Assembly (NCBI GenBank): GCA_028713675.1
Contig: JAQTNV010000006.1
Coordinates: 2,199-66,198 of the forward strand
Length of the DNA stretch: 64,000 nucleotides
DNA from: a bacterium
GTDB lineage: Bacteria; Desulfobacterota; JAPLJL01
Direction: 5' to 3'
How positions within the stretch are numbered: position 1 is the stretch's first letter; each line of letters begins with the position of its first letter. The notes beneath the pieces are model-generated. The model searched no databases, was not told the DNA's origin, and saw only the letters and a program-made list of their open reading frames with translations. A program made the translations under genes and the position numbers. Below are positions 51,767 through 60,702 of this stretch, piece by piece.

Positions 51767-53572
51767 TCAATCAAACGCTTCCTCGTACATCGCGTCGATC
51801 ATATCCTTGAATTTCTGCGCGATCACCCGGCGCTTCAGCTTCAGGGTCGGGGTAACCTCGCCGTCCTCCAGGGTAAACTGGCGGGGCAGGACCTGAAATT
51901 TCTTGATCGTGGAGAAGGAAGGCAGTTCTTTGTTTTTCTCGTCGATTTCCTTCCGAATCAGCTCCTGAACCCTGGGCTCATTCACCAGCTCTCCCAGGGA
52001 TTCGGACTTCAGCCCCTCCGTCCGGGCGAAGGTCTTGATCTCGTCCTCATTCAGGGTCAGGAGGGCGACCAGGTATTTCCGCCGGTCGCCGAAAACCATG
52101 GCTTCGCTGATCCATTTGGATACCTTGAGCAGGTTCTCGATATTCTGGGGCGCGACGTTCTTCCCGCCCGCGGTGATCAGGATATCCTTCTTGCGGTCGG
52201 TGATCCGAAGGAACCCGTCCGAGTCGATCTCGCCCACGTCCCCGGTCCGGAACCAGCCGTCCGCGGTGAAAACCTGCCGGGTGAGTTCCGGGTCCCGGTA
52301 ATATCCCTTGAACACGTTACCGCCCCGGACCAGGATTTCCCCGTCCGGAGCGAGCTTGATCTGCACCCCGGGAAGCGGCGGCCCGACCGTTCCGAACTTC
52401 GTCCAGTCGGGCCGGTTAACGTTGGTGGGGGCCGAGGTTTCAGTCAAGCCGTAGCCCTCGAGGATCAGGATGCCCAGGGAATGGAAGAACTCGATGATTT
52501 CCTTGGAAATGGGGGCGGCCGCGGTGACAAAGAAACGGATCCTTCCCCCGAACCTCTGCCGGAGCTTTTCGAAAACCAGGCGGTCCGCCAGGGCGAACTG
52601 CCAGCGGAGCGGCAGCGGCATCTTCCGGTCCCGCAGGCGGTAAGGGCTGGCCTGGGCCCCGACCTCCCGGGCCCAGGCGAAGATGCTCCGGCGGACAGGG
52701 TTGGATTCCTCGACAGATTTCATCACCGCGCCGTAAACCTTTTCGTAAACCCGGGGCACCCCGAGCACCATGGTCGGCTTCATCTCCTGCATATTTATCG
52801 CAAGCCGGTCGAACGATTCCGCCAGGGCAATTACCACCCCCTGGCGGAGGCAGGTAAAGGTTCCGCCCATCCGTTCGTAAACGTGGCAGAAAGGAAGGAA
52901 AGAAAGCGTGCGGTCCCGTTCATTCAGGGAGATCACCTGTTGCAGGGAATGGGCGACAAAAAGAATGTTCCCGTGGGTGATCATCGCCCCTTTCGGGGGA
53001 CCGGTGGTCCCGGAGGTGTAGACCAGGGAGGAAAGGCTCTCGGGCTCGATGGATTCAATCCGGCGATCCAGTTCCTGGGGATTTTTCAGCCGGAAGACCC
53101 GGCCCATTTCCTGGACCATGGAAAAGCTCAGGATCCCGGGATCGCCCTTCTGCCGGTATTCATCGAAAACAATGATTTTCTCCAGCTTCGGAAGGTCATT
53201 CCGGTGGGCCAGCACCTTGTCCAGCTGTTCCGGGGTGGAAACCACCGCCACGCGGGAATCGGAATTGGAAATAATATAGGCAACCTCGTCCGCCAGGAGA
53301 CTCGGATAGATAGTAACGGTAACACCCCCGGCGGCCAGGATGCCGAAATCCGCATAAAGCCAGGTCTTCCGGTTCTCGGAAAGCAGGGATACGCAATCCC
53401 CTTTTCCAAGTCCCAGGGCCATAAGTCCATGGGCGAAAGTGCTGGCTTCCTCTCCGACCTCGGCCCAGGGAATTTCCCTCCATCTCCCGGCTTCCTTGTT
53501 GATCAAACAGGTCCGGTTTTCAAACCTCTGCACCCGTTTGAAAATCATCCCCGCCAGGTTGTCTTCTCTCAT
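51767..53572 (-). CDS. Long-chain fatty-acid-CoA ligase (FadD15-type)
   Basis: The 601-residue AMP-forming ligase starts at ATG 53572, eight bases after GGAGG. Motifs are YTSGTTGPPKGAMITH (P-loop), GYGLTETSAPT and GWFRTGDVGEIDSDGFLRITD; the C-terminal lobe has LTPTLKLKRR with the expected lysine. The long insertions and the pattern FLPFCHVYERMGG are those of long-chain ligases of the FadD15/ACSL type. It would activate fatty acids for the acyl-CoA dehydrogenase and other enzymes of the cluster. Confidence 0.9.
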   Translation of the reverse strand: MREDNLAGMIFKRVQRFENRTCLINKEAGRWREIPWAEVGEEASTFAHGLMALGLGKGDCVSLLSENRKTWLYADFGILAAGGVTVTIYPSLLADEVAYIISNSDSRVAVVSTPEQLDKVLAHRNDLPKLEKIIVFDEYRQKGDPGILSFSMVQEMGRVFRLKNPQELDRRIESIEPESLSSLVYTSGTTGPPKGAMITHGNILFVAHSLQQVISLNERDRTLSFLPFCHVYERMGGTFTCLRQGVVIALAESFDRLAINMQEMKPTMVLGVPRVYEKVYGAVMKSVEESNPVRRSIFAWAREVGAQASPYRLRDRKMPLPLRWQFALADRLVFEKLRQRFGGRIRFFVTAAAPISKEIIEFFHSLGILILEGYGLTETSAPTNVNRPDWTKFGTVGPPLPGVQIKLAPDGEILVRGGNVFKGYYRDPELTRQVFTADGWFRTGDVGEIDSDGFLRITDRKKDILITAGGKNVAPQNIENLLKVSKWISEAMVFGDRRKYLVALLTLNEDEIKTFARTEGLKSESLGELVNEPRVQELIRKEIDEKNKELPSFSTIKKFQVLPRQFTLEDGEVTPTLKLKRRVIAQKFKDMIDAMYEEAFD

Positions 53573-53735
53573 CCTTCCGGCCTCCATTTTCTGTTGGGGA
53601 AACATTGACGATCTTAAAATCCCGGATTCGATAAGTCAAACCGCCCTTAAGATCGTCAGAGGTAGCCAAAATCACCTATTCAGGTATATAATGTTGCTGC
53701 TATTAACAAGGGAAAGCCATAGATTTCAAATAATT

Positions 53736-54710
53736 ATGCTGAATTATCTGATTAAAAGGGTTCTTACCCTTATCCCCATTCTTCTGGGCATTACGGTGAT
53801 TTCATTTCTGATCCTGCATCTGACCCCGGGTGAACCGACTGACCTTCAGACCCAGCTGAATCCCAGGGCCACAGCCGAAGTCAGGGAAAGACTCAGGACC
53901 TTTTACGGCCTGGACCAGCCTCTGCACGTGCAATACCTGAACTGGCTGAAAAGGTTCGGCCGGCTGGATTTCGGGGAATCTTTCTCCACCGACCATCGCC
54001 CGGTCATTGATAAGATCGGGGAGCGCCTTCCCATCACCATCGGAATCAGCGGCCTGGCTCTGCTTTTAACCCTCCTCTTGGCCATACCCGCCGGACTGCT
54101 CTCGGCCTTGAAGCCGGGTTCTTTCTTTGACCGGGCCCTGACCTCATTTTCGTTTGTCGGTTTTGCCGCCCCGAGTTTCTTTGTCGCGCTGCTCCTCATT
54201 ATCCTTTTCGGCTTGAAACTCGGCTGGCTGCCCATTTCCGGCATCCACTCAATCTTTTATTCCCAGCTTACCCCTTCCGCAAAGCTTCTTGACCTCACCC
54301 GCCACCTTTTGATCCCGATTTTTGTCATCACCTTCGGCTCGGTGGCATTCTTCGCCCTCTTCCTCCGCGGTTCCTTCCTCGAGGTTTATCACCAGGATTT
54401 CATCACCACCGCCCGGGCCAAAGGGGTTCCGGAAAGAAACGTGGTGCTTCACCATACCCTGAGAAACGCCCTGCTGCCCCTGATCACCAACCTGGGGCTC
54501 TCGATCCCAGGCTTGATTGGAGGCAGCGTGATCTTGGAATCAATTTTTGCCATTCCGGGAATGGGACAGCTATTCTATACCAGCGTCATGGCCCGCGATT
54601 ACCCCGTAATCATGGGAATTCTGGTCATCGGGGCCATGCTCACGCTCCTGGGCAACCTGCTGGCGGATATGGGATACGCCCTGGCTGACCCCCGGATCCG
54701 AGCGAGGTGA
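53736..54710 (+). CDS. dppB: Dipeptide/oligopeptide ABC permease, DppB-like
   Basis: From ATG 53736 (in frame, giving the usual DppB opening MLNYLIKRVLTLIPILLGIT) the product has 324 residues and six helices. The DppB hallmark is SFLILHLTPGEPTDLQ, followed by FYGLDQPLHVQYLNWLKRF. The EAA loop ARAKGVPERNVVLHHTLRNA is present. An upstream frame without support would add 99 residues. The next gene overlaps or abuts its stop. Confidence 0.92.
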   Translation: MLNYLIKRVLTLIPILLGITVISFLILHLTPGEPTDLQTQLNPRATAEVRERLRTFYGLDQPLHVQYLNWLKRFGRLDFGESFSTDHRPVIDKIGERLPITIGISGLALLLTLLLAIPAGLLSALKPGSFFDRALTSFSFVGFAAPSFFVALLLIILFGLKLGWLPISGIHSIFYSQLTPSAKLLDLTRHLLIPIFVITFGSVAFFALFLRGSFLEVYHQDFITTARAKGVPERNVVLHHTLRNALLPLITNLGLSIPGLIGGSVILESIFAIPGMGQLFYTSVMARDYPVIMGILVIGAMLTLLGNLLADMGYALADPRIRAR

Positions 54711-54712
54711 AC

Positions 54713-55492
54713 ATGGAAGACAAAAGGAAAAAACCTATCGGAGAACTCCTGCTGGAAGCGAGCCTGATCGATGAGCATCAGCTTAAGGCCGCCCTGGCCT
54801 ACCAGCGCAAATGGGGTGGACGGCTGGGAGCCAACCTGGTCACCCTGCGTTTTATCACCGAAGACAAACTTCTCCGGTTCTTGAGCTCCTATTTCAAGAT
54901 TCCCTTCGTCAATTTCGAGAAGATTTCCATCTCTCCGATGGTAATAAACTCCGTTCCCCTGGAGATGGCCAAGCAATACAATATCATCCCCCTGGCCATC
55001 CGCAGTGAGGGAGGCAAACAGTATATTTTCGTAGCCACCTCCGATCCCACCAACCTGGATGCCTTCGACGCGATTCAGTTTAAGACCGGGATGAAGGTCA
55101 AATCCGTTCTGGCCACCGACTCCGCCATCACCCTGGCCATCGGGCAGTATTACCAGCATGCCGGCTCCGCTCCGCCTGCCCCGCAGCCCCAGTTCTCCAA
55201 GAAGGAAGCCCTCCAGCTCGAAGAAGAAATCACCAAGGCGGGAAAAATTGATTTCATCGAACAGAACTCGCTCGGGACCAAACCCGCGGCCCCGGAAGTC
55301 GAGGAAGAAATGATTATTTTCACCGGAGGGGAAGAACACCACCTGGCCATTGACACCGAGGGCGGCGGAGACCCCCTGGCGGAGGTCAAGGCCGACCCGG
55401 CTCAGCTGGCGGTCGCGCTTTCCGAGCTCCTACTCGAGAAAAAACTGATCACTCTCGAAGAACTCAAAAAGAAAATCAAACCGAAAGCCTGA
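54713..55492 (+). CDS. MshEN/GspE N-terminal-domain protein without ATPase
   Basis: The 259-residue protein (ATG 54713 with GAGGT six bases upstream; GTG 54707 is an alternative) begins with two 24-residue units, PIGELLLEASLIDEHQLKAA and so on to Gln31, and RLGANLVTLRFITEDKLLRF to about residue 60. They fit the MshEN pattern RLGxxLxxxGxxxxxxLxxxLxxQ, which in GspE/PilB-type proteins binds c-di-GMP. The first unit has Pro in place of Arg and the second ends in Tyr-Phe instead of Gln. The full T2SS-E N-terminal domain extends to about residue 150; the ATPase is absent. A charged linker and a final helix ALSELLLEKKLITLEELKKK follow. It lies between dppB and dppC in place of a second permease start. 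Confidence 0.75.
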   Translation: MEDKRKKPIGELLLEASLIDEHQLKAALAYQRKWGGRLGANLVTLRFITEDKLLRFLSSYFKIPFVNFEKISISPMVINSVPLEMAKQYNIIPLAIRSEGGKQYIFVATSDPTNLDAFDAIQFKTGMKVKSVLATDSAITLAIGQYYQHAGSAPPAPQPQFSKKEALQLEEEITKAGKIDFIEQNSLGTKPAAPEVEEEMIIFTGGEEHHLAIDTEGGGDPLAEVKADPAQLAVALSELLLEKKLITLEELKKKIKPKA

Positions 55493-55652
55493 GTTCCCAG
55501 CCCGCTCGGCCGACATGATCTCTTCTTTCAAACAAGGTTGCGCATAACGGTTGTGGTTGCGCCCTGGCCGACAAGAGTTATCCGCTCGGGCAGGCCGCTC
55601 GTATCGTCATTCGTCAATCGCAAACATTTAAGCCCTTGAACCCCTTCCCTAA

Positions 55653-56471
55653 ATGAGAAAGCTGCTGCAAAATCCCCAGGCCCTGGCCGGGGGGGCAATT
55701 ATTTTTTCCCTGGCCCTGGTCGCTCTCCTGGCTCCCTATATCTCGACCCATGATCCCGGCGATCCGAATCTCTGGGCCATCCTGCTGCCCCCTTCGTCCC
55801 ACCACCTGCTCGGGACCGACGACCTCGGCCGGGATGTTTTCAGCCGAATGGTGTTTGGAAGCCGGATCTCCTTATTAGTCGGCCTGATCGCGGTCGGGAT
55901 TTCCTCGCTCATCGGGATCATCCTGGGTTCGATCTCCGGCTTTTACGGGAAGCATATCGATTCCATCATCATGCGCTTTGTGGATATCATGCTTTGCATC
56001 CCCACTTTCTTTTTGATCCTGGCGGTCATTGCCCTGATCGGACCAAGCATTTTCAATATCATGGTGGTAATCGGGGTAACCAGCTGGATGGGGGTAACCC
56101 GGCTGGTCCGCGCGGAATTTCTCTCCCTGCGGGAACGGGAATTCGTCCTGGCGGCCCGGGCGGCCGGGGCCAGAAACTACCGTCTGATCATCCGGCATAT
56201 CCTGCCCCACGCCCTGACTCCCATCATGGTCGCCTTCACCCTGGGTTTGGGCGGGGCCATCTTCATTGAATCCGCCCTGAGTTTTTTAGGCATCGGGGTC
56301 CAGCCGCCCACCCCCAGCTGGGGAAATATCCTCACCGAAGGCAAGGACAATATCGACATCGCCTGGTGGCTTTCCGTCTTTCCCGGCCTGGCGATTCTCA
56401 TCACGGTCCTGGGTTTTTACCTCCTGGCCGAGGGAATCCGGGAATTTTCAAATCCGCGTTTGAAGAAATGA
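55653..56471 (+). CDS. dppC: Dipeptide/oligopeptide ABC permease, DppC-like
   Basis: The 272-residue permease has about six helices and the DppC signature LLGTDDLGRDVFSRMVFGSR. The EAA loop AARAAGARNYRLIIRHILPH is intact, and SALSFLGIGVQPPTPSWG closes the typical OppC pattern. It pairs with DppB. A 160-bp gap separates it from the MshEN gene, a longer gap than usual within such an operon. The start ATG has no strong ribosome-binding site. Confidence 0.92.
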   Translation: MRKLLQNPQALAGGAIIFSLALVALLAPYISTHDPGDPNLWAILLPPSSHHLLGTDDLGRDVFSRMVFGSRISLLVGLIAVGISSLIGIILGSISGFYGKHIDSIIMRFVDIMLCIPTFFLILAVIALIGPSIFNIMVVIGVTSWMGVTRLVRAEFLSLREREFVLAARAAGARNYRLIIRHILPHALTPIMVAFTLGLGGAIFIESALSFLGIGVQPPTPSWGNILTEGKDNIDIAWWLSVFPGLAILITVLGFYLLAEGIREFSNPRLKK

Positions 56472-56505
56472 TTTTGAGAAACATTTTCTATTTGTCATCA
56501 TTAAC

Positions 56506-56590
56506 GTCATTCCTGCGGAAGCAGGAATCCAGTTTCTTTCTGGATCCCCGCTGGAGTTTATCCTGAGCGAAGCCGAAGGGCGGGGATGAC
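56506..56590. repeat. Palindromic repeat, fused two-unit form
   Basis: GTCATTCCTGCGGAAGCAGG is followed by AATCCAG, TTTCTTTCTGG and then ATCCCCGCTGG...TTTATCCTGAGCGAAGCCGA and GGCGGGGATGAC. It is the joined form of the two units at 7161-7187 and 7266-7312. It lies between dppC and dppD. Confidence 0.85.
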
Positions 56591-56654
56591 TGATAAACAA
56601 AACGGATGCAACCCTTTAACCGATGACGAAACGAGCCGCGCAACCGAATGACGT

Positions 56655-57638
56655 ATGACTAATCCTTTACTTAAGGTTGATAATCTCCAGACCCACTTCT
56701 TCACCCCCGAGGGGGTGATCCGGGCCGCGGATGGGATTTCCTTTGAGCTCTTCCCCGGGGAGACCCTGGGCCTGGTGGGCGAGTCCGGATCCGGAAAAAC
56801 CGTCACCGCCCTTTCCATCCTGCGCCTGGTCCCCCCGCCGGGCCGGATTGTCGGCGGCCGGATTGAATTCGCCGGGCGGGATATTCTGCAGCTTAACCCT
56901 TCCGAGCTCCGAAAGATCCGGGGGGACCGGATCGCCATGGTCTTCCAGGAGCCGATGAGCGCCCTCAATCCCGTCCTGACCGTGGGGAACCAGGTCCTGG
57001 AATCGGTCCTCCTCCACCAGAAAACATCCCGCCGGGAAGGACGGGACAAAACCGTGGAGCTCTTCAAGCTCGTCGGGATTCCTTCCCCGGAAATGAGGTT
57101 TAAAGCCTATCCCCACCAGCTTTCCGGGGGGATGCGCCAGCGGGTAATGCTGGCCATGGCGCTGGCGGGAAAACCCGATCTGCTCCTCGCCGACGAGCCC
57201 ACCACCGCCCTTGACGTGACCATCCAGGCCCAGGTCCTCAATCTGCTGGACGAGCTGAAAAAAACCCTGGGCATGGCGGTTCTTTTTATCACCCATGACC
57301 TGGGAATAATCGCCGAGCATGCCGACCGGGTCGCCATCTGCTACGCGGGCAAGATCGTCGAGATGGCCCCGGTCCGGGAGCTTTTTTCCCGGCCGGCCCA
57401 CCCCTACGCCCAAGGCCTCCTAAACTCCATCCCGAAATTCTCTTCCGGGAAAAAGGATCTGAAGCTCACCGCCCTCCCCGGCACCGTGCCCGACCTGAAG
57501 CATCTGCCCCCCGGCTGCCGTTTCGAGCCCCGCTGCCCCCGCTCCCGGCCCGCCTGCCGTGAATACGACGGGGAATTAAAAACCATGCGGGCCGGGCATC
57601 TGGCCGCGTGCATCAATCCACTCAATCCAGGGGAGTAG
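56655..57638 (+). CDS. dppD: Peptide ABC transporter ATPase, DppD-like
   Basis: The 327-residue ATPase has Walker A GESGSGKT near 47-54, the signature [17 protein letters not shown] and Walker [15 protein letters not shown]-terminal oligopeptide-ATPase tail with [14 protein letters not shown] (Fe-S-like Cys cluster) is present. It would power the DppB/DppC importer. The gene follows the repeat by about 65 bp. The usual substrate-binding protein gene is absent here. Confidence 0.92.
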   Translation: MTNPLLKVDNLQTHFFTPEGVIRAADGISFELFPGETLGLVGESGSGKTVTALSILRLVPPPGRIVGGRIEFAGRDILQLNPSELRKIRGDRIAMVFQEPMSALNPVLTVGNQVLESVLLHQKTSRREGRDKTVELFKLVGIPSPEMRFKAYPHQLSGGMRQRVMLAMALAGKPDLLLADEPTTALDVTIQAQVLNLLDELKKTLGMAVLFITHDLGIIAEHADRVAICYAGKIVEMAPVRELFSRPAHPYAQGLLNSIPKFSSGKKDLKLTALPGTVPDLKHLPPGCRFEPRCPRSRPACREYDGELKTMRAGHLAACINPLNPGE

Positions 57639-57679
57639 CAAGTAGCAGATAACAAGTAGCAAGAGACAAGTGAAAACCA

Positions 57680-58663
57680 ATGCTCAAGGAAAATATCGAC
57701 AATAACCTACTCGAAGTCCGAAACCTGAAAAAGTATTTTCCGGTCCAGACCAGCTTCTTTTCCAGCAGCCGGGAACTGGTCCACGCGGTCGACGGGGTGA
57801 GTTTCGGGATCAAACCGGGAGAGACCCTGGGCCTGGCGGGGGAATCGGGCTGCGGCAAGTCCACCCTGGCCCGGCTGATCCTCCGGCTGGTCGAGCCCGA
57901 TTCCGGGGAAATCATATTTGCCGGGGAAGACTTTTTAAAAAAACGGGGCCAAGAGCTCCGCCGGCTCCGGAGAAAAATCCAGATTGTTTTTCAGGACCCG
58001 CAATCCTCCCTGAACCCGAGAATGAAAGCCGGGGAGATCATCAGCGAGCCCATCCAGATCCACTCCCTGGCCCCTTCCCGCGCGGCCCGGAAGGAAATAG
58101 TCATCGAATTGCTCCGGCAGGTGGGACTGCCGCCCGATTCCTATTCCCGCTACCCACATGAATTCTCCGGGGGCCAGCGCCAGAGGATCGGCATCGCCCG
58201 GGCCCTGGCCCTGAACCCCGAGCTCATCGTGGCTGACGAACCGGTGTCCTCCCTCGATGTTTCCATCCAGGCCCAGATCCTGAACCTCTTTTCCGATCTC
58301 AAAACCCGGAAGAATCTGACTTACCTTTTCATCTCCCATGATCTCCGGGTCCTCTCCTGGATTTCCGACCGGATCGCGGTGATGTACCTCGGAGAAATGA
58401 CGGAAATCGCCCCCACTCAGGAACTGATTAATAAGCCCCTCCATCCCTACACCCAGGCCTTGTTCGCCGCCGTCCCCATTCCCGACCCGGCCACCCAGAG
58501 GAAAAAACTGCTCGTGCCCGGTGAACCGCCGAGCCCGATCCATCCCCCCTCCGGCTGCCGCTTCCATCCCCGCTGCCCCTTTGTCTTTGCCCCCTGCAAG
58601 GATACCCCTCCGCCGCTGAAGCCGGCGGGGAACGACCGCCTGGTCAGCTGCCATCTCTATTAA
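57680..58663 (+). CDS. dppF: Peptide ABC transporter ATPase, DppF-like
   Basis: The 327-residue second ATPase shows Walker A GESGCGKST, signature FSGGQRQRIGIARALAL and Walker B LIVADEPVSSLD. The C-terminal cysteine pattern CRFHPRCPFVFAPC is typical. It is 41 bp downstream of dppD, with a small degenerate tandem repeat (AGTAGCAAG-type) in the gap. The complete transporter would contain DppB-C-D-F, with the binding protein elsewhere. Confidence 0.92.
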   Translation: MLKENIDNNLLEVRNLKKYFPVQTSFFSSSRELVHAVDGVSFGIKPGETLGLAGESGCGKSTLARLILRLVEPDSGEIIFAGEDFLKKRGQELRRLRRKIQIVFQDPQSSLNPRMKAGEIISEPIQIHSLAPSRAARKEIVIELLRQVGLPPDSYSRYPHEFSGGQRQRIGIARALALNPELIVADEPVSSLDVSIQAQILNLFSDLKTRKNLTYLFISHDLRVLSWISDRIAVMYLGEMTEIAPTQELINKPLHPYTQALFAAVPIPDPATQRKKLLVPGEPPSPIHPPSGCRFHPRCPFVFAPCKDTPPPLKPAGNDRLVSCHLY

Positions 58664-58827
58664 TCAATATGGCGCAGCCTCCGGCCCGTTAGGGTCTACC
58701 CTCCGGCCTGTAAGCCCTCCGGGCTGGAAGCGGGCCCGGAGGGGGGGCAAAGGGCAGAAACCCAGAGAAAAAACACCATTCCGGCAATCCTTTGAAAATT
58801 CGGCCGGTTTGATCGAAAATATCATCC

Positions 58828-59940
58828 ATGATTCCGAAGATGATGAATCAACTCGAAAAGCCGCTGGCGGAATTCATCACGCGGGAGCTCGAACCCCGCT
58901 GGGATGATCTCAACCGCCGCAACGATGAAATCCTCCGGGAAATCCTGAAAGCTTCCGCCCCGCTGGGTCTTTCCCTGGCCATCGTCCCGGAGGAACTCTC
59001 CGGGTCCGGGTTTCCTCCCCAGTCGGCCGCTTACATCCTGGAGGAACTGGCCGCTTCGGCGCCGGCCTTCGCGACCATCATGGGTCTGCATTATTCGGGC
59101 CTGGCCCTGATTCTGTCCCTTCCCGACCCCGGCCAGAAGCGGCAGATTCTTGCCCCCCTGGCCGGTGCCGGAGACAATCCCCGGCTTCTTTCCCCCGCCC
59201 TTTGGGAGGACCCGGCTCCCCGCGATCTTCATGATTTACCCGCTTCGCTTTCCACCCGGCTGGAACACAACTTGATAACCGGCGGTAAAAACCATGTGGT
59301 TTTCGGAGAATATACCCAGGGGCTGCTCGGCCTGGCCCGGGACCGGGAAGAGGAGTTATCCTGGGTCCTCTTCTCCCCCAGGAACCCAAATTTGAAAGTC
59401 CGGAACCTTCCCGAACCGGTGGGGCTCCGGCTCTGCCCTTTCGCCCACCTCGAGTTCGATAAAATTCCGGCCGCGGCCTCCTGGCCGGCCAATCCCCTTG
59501 ATTACCTGATCTCGGTCGATGGTTTTGAGGCCGCGATCGCGGTGGGAATCGCCCAGGGCGCTTTCAACCGGACCTTGGAAAATGCCCTGGAGCGTTACCA
59601 GGGCGGAAAAACGATCTGCGATCAGGAACCCGTCCGGGGAATCCTGGCCGACCGGGGCATCGCGATCGAAGCCGCCCGGGCCCTGGCCTACCGGAGCGTC
59701 AGCTGGGGCTGGGATCAGCACGCGCCGGAAACCGAAATCGGGGCTTCCGCCTTCGCCACCGAGCTGGCTCCCAAAATCGTGCTGGACTGCATCCAGATCC
59801 TGGGCCGATACGGATACATGGAGGATCCCCGGCTGGAAAGATTCTACCGCGACGCCAAGACTTACGAGCTCATAATCGCGCGTGCCGGCCTGAGAAAATC
59901 CTGGTATATCACCGGGATGATCGCCGGGAGCCGGGGTTAA
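58828..59940 (+). CDS. Degenerate acyl-CoA dehydrogenase-like protein
   Basis: The 370-residue protein follows the acyl-CoA dehydrogenase fold order: N-terminal helices, then PEELSGSGFPPQSAAYILEE, a beta domain with GLRLCPFAHLEFDKIP, and a C-terminal helical part IQILGRYGYMEDPRLERFYR. The expected catalytic Glu regions are absent (it ends DAKTYELIIARAG and lacks the YEGT motif, and the alternative ER position is changed). FAD-binding residues in the middle are also weak. It is probably non-catalytic or uses another chemistry. It follows the dpp operon by 165 bp. Confidence 0.75.
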   Translation: MIPKMMNQLEKPLAEFITRELEPRWDDLNRRNDEILREILKASAPLGLSLAIVPEELSGSGFPPQSAAYILEELAASAPAFATIMGLHYSGLALILSLPDPGQKRQILAPLAGAGDNPRLLSPALWEDPAPRDLHDLPASLSTRLEHNLITGGKNHVVFGEYTQGLLGLARDREEELSWVLFSPRNPNLKVRNLPEPVGLRLCPFAHLEFDKIPAAASWPANPLDYLISVDGFEAAIAVGIAQGAFNRTLENALERYQGGKTICDQEPVRGILADRGIAIEAARALAYRSVSWGWDQHAPETEIGASAFATELAPKIVLDCIQILGRYGYMEDPRLERFYRDAKTYELIIARAGLRKSWYITGMIAGSRG

Positions 59941-60050
59941 GAATTGAATACATCTTTCCAACGTCATGCGGGGATGCTGAGCGACGTAGTCCCGCCGAAA
60001 GCGGGACCGCGCCCTTGACAATATCCGGCTCGCCGTGACAAAAGTTAGAA

Positions 60051-60641
60051 ATGCCCATCCAGAAAATTTACTGCAACAGCTGCGGGGAAAAGGTTGAGCC
60101 CCTGATCGCCTTAAACACCAAGGGCGAGGAAACAAATTTCTGCATCAACTGCGGGCTGCCCCTGGAAGACAGCGGTTCCGAAGAATCCTACCAGCTTGAG
60201 CACGTGGTGATCGCCGAGGATTCTCCCCTGATCCAACAAATCATTTCCGACGTTCTGGTGGGACAGGGTTTTGCCCGAATGCTTTCCACCTGCGTCAGCG
60301 GGGAAGAAATGATCGCGCGGCTGACCAATCTCTTCGCCCACGGCCGGACCCCGGACCTGATCATCCTGGATGTCAACATGTCCGGAATGAGCGGAATCGA
60401 TTGCGCCGTCAGCATCCGCGCCCTGGAACAGGGAATGTCCACCCAGGAACCGATCCCCATCCTGTTTTTTACCTCCGAGGAATGCGACGCCAAGTTCAAA
60501 AATACCCTGCGCAGCCTGAGTCCGGCCATGTACGTGAACAAGGGATTGGATTCTTCCCCCCTCTTGCTGGGAAAACGTTTTCAGACCGTGATCACCAAGC
60601 TTTTGGAATTGCGGAGCAAAATGATTAATTCCAAGAAATAA
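60051..60641 (+). CDS. Zinc-ribbon response-regulator receiver protein
   Basis: The 196-residue protein has an N-terminal zinc ribbon (CNSC at 8-11, CINC at 31-34). A receiver domain follows with the acidic pair Glu56-Asp57 (IAEDSPL), the phospho-acceptor Asp107 (LIILDVNMSGMSG), Thr in FFTSEE and Lys in YVNKG. All key receiver residues are intact. There is no output domain, so it would act by protein contact, with the ribbon as a possible partner- or nucleic-acid-binding site. No kinase is adjacent. It precedes pepA by 61 bp on the same strand. Confidence 0.85.
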   Translation: MPIQKIYCNSCGEKVEPLIALNTKGEETNFCINCGLPLEDSGSEESYQLEHVVIAEDSPLIQQIISDVLVGQGFARMLSTCVSGEEMIARLTNLFAHGRTPDLIILDVNMSGMSGIDCAVSIRALEQGMSTQEPIPILFFTSEECDAKFKNTLRSLSPAMYVNKGLDSSPLLLGKRFQTVITKLLELRSKMINSKK

Positions 60642-60702
60642 TTTTGACGTAATTGCCCGGGACAATCAGGAAAGCAAATAATTTATCGTCAAGGAGAAAA
60701 AA

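Noticed and set aside
53439-53735. N-terminal extension of DppB
   Set aside because: It overlaps the ligase start on the other strand and is not part of the DppB family, which begins at ATG 53736.
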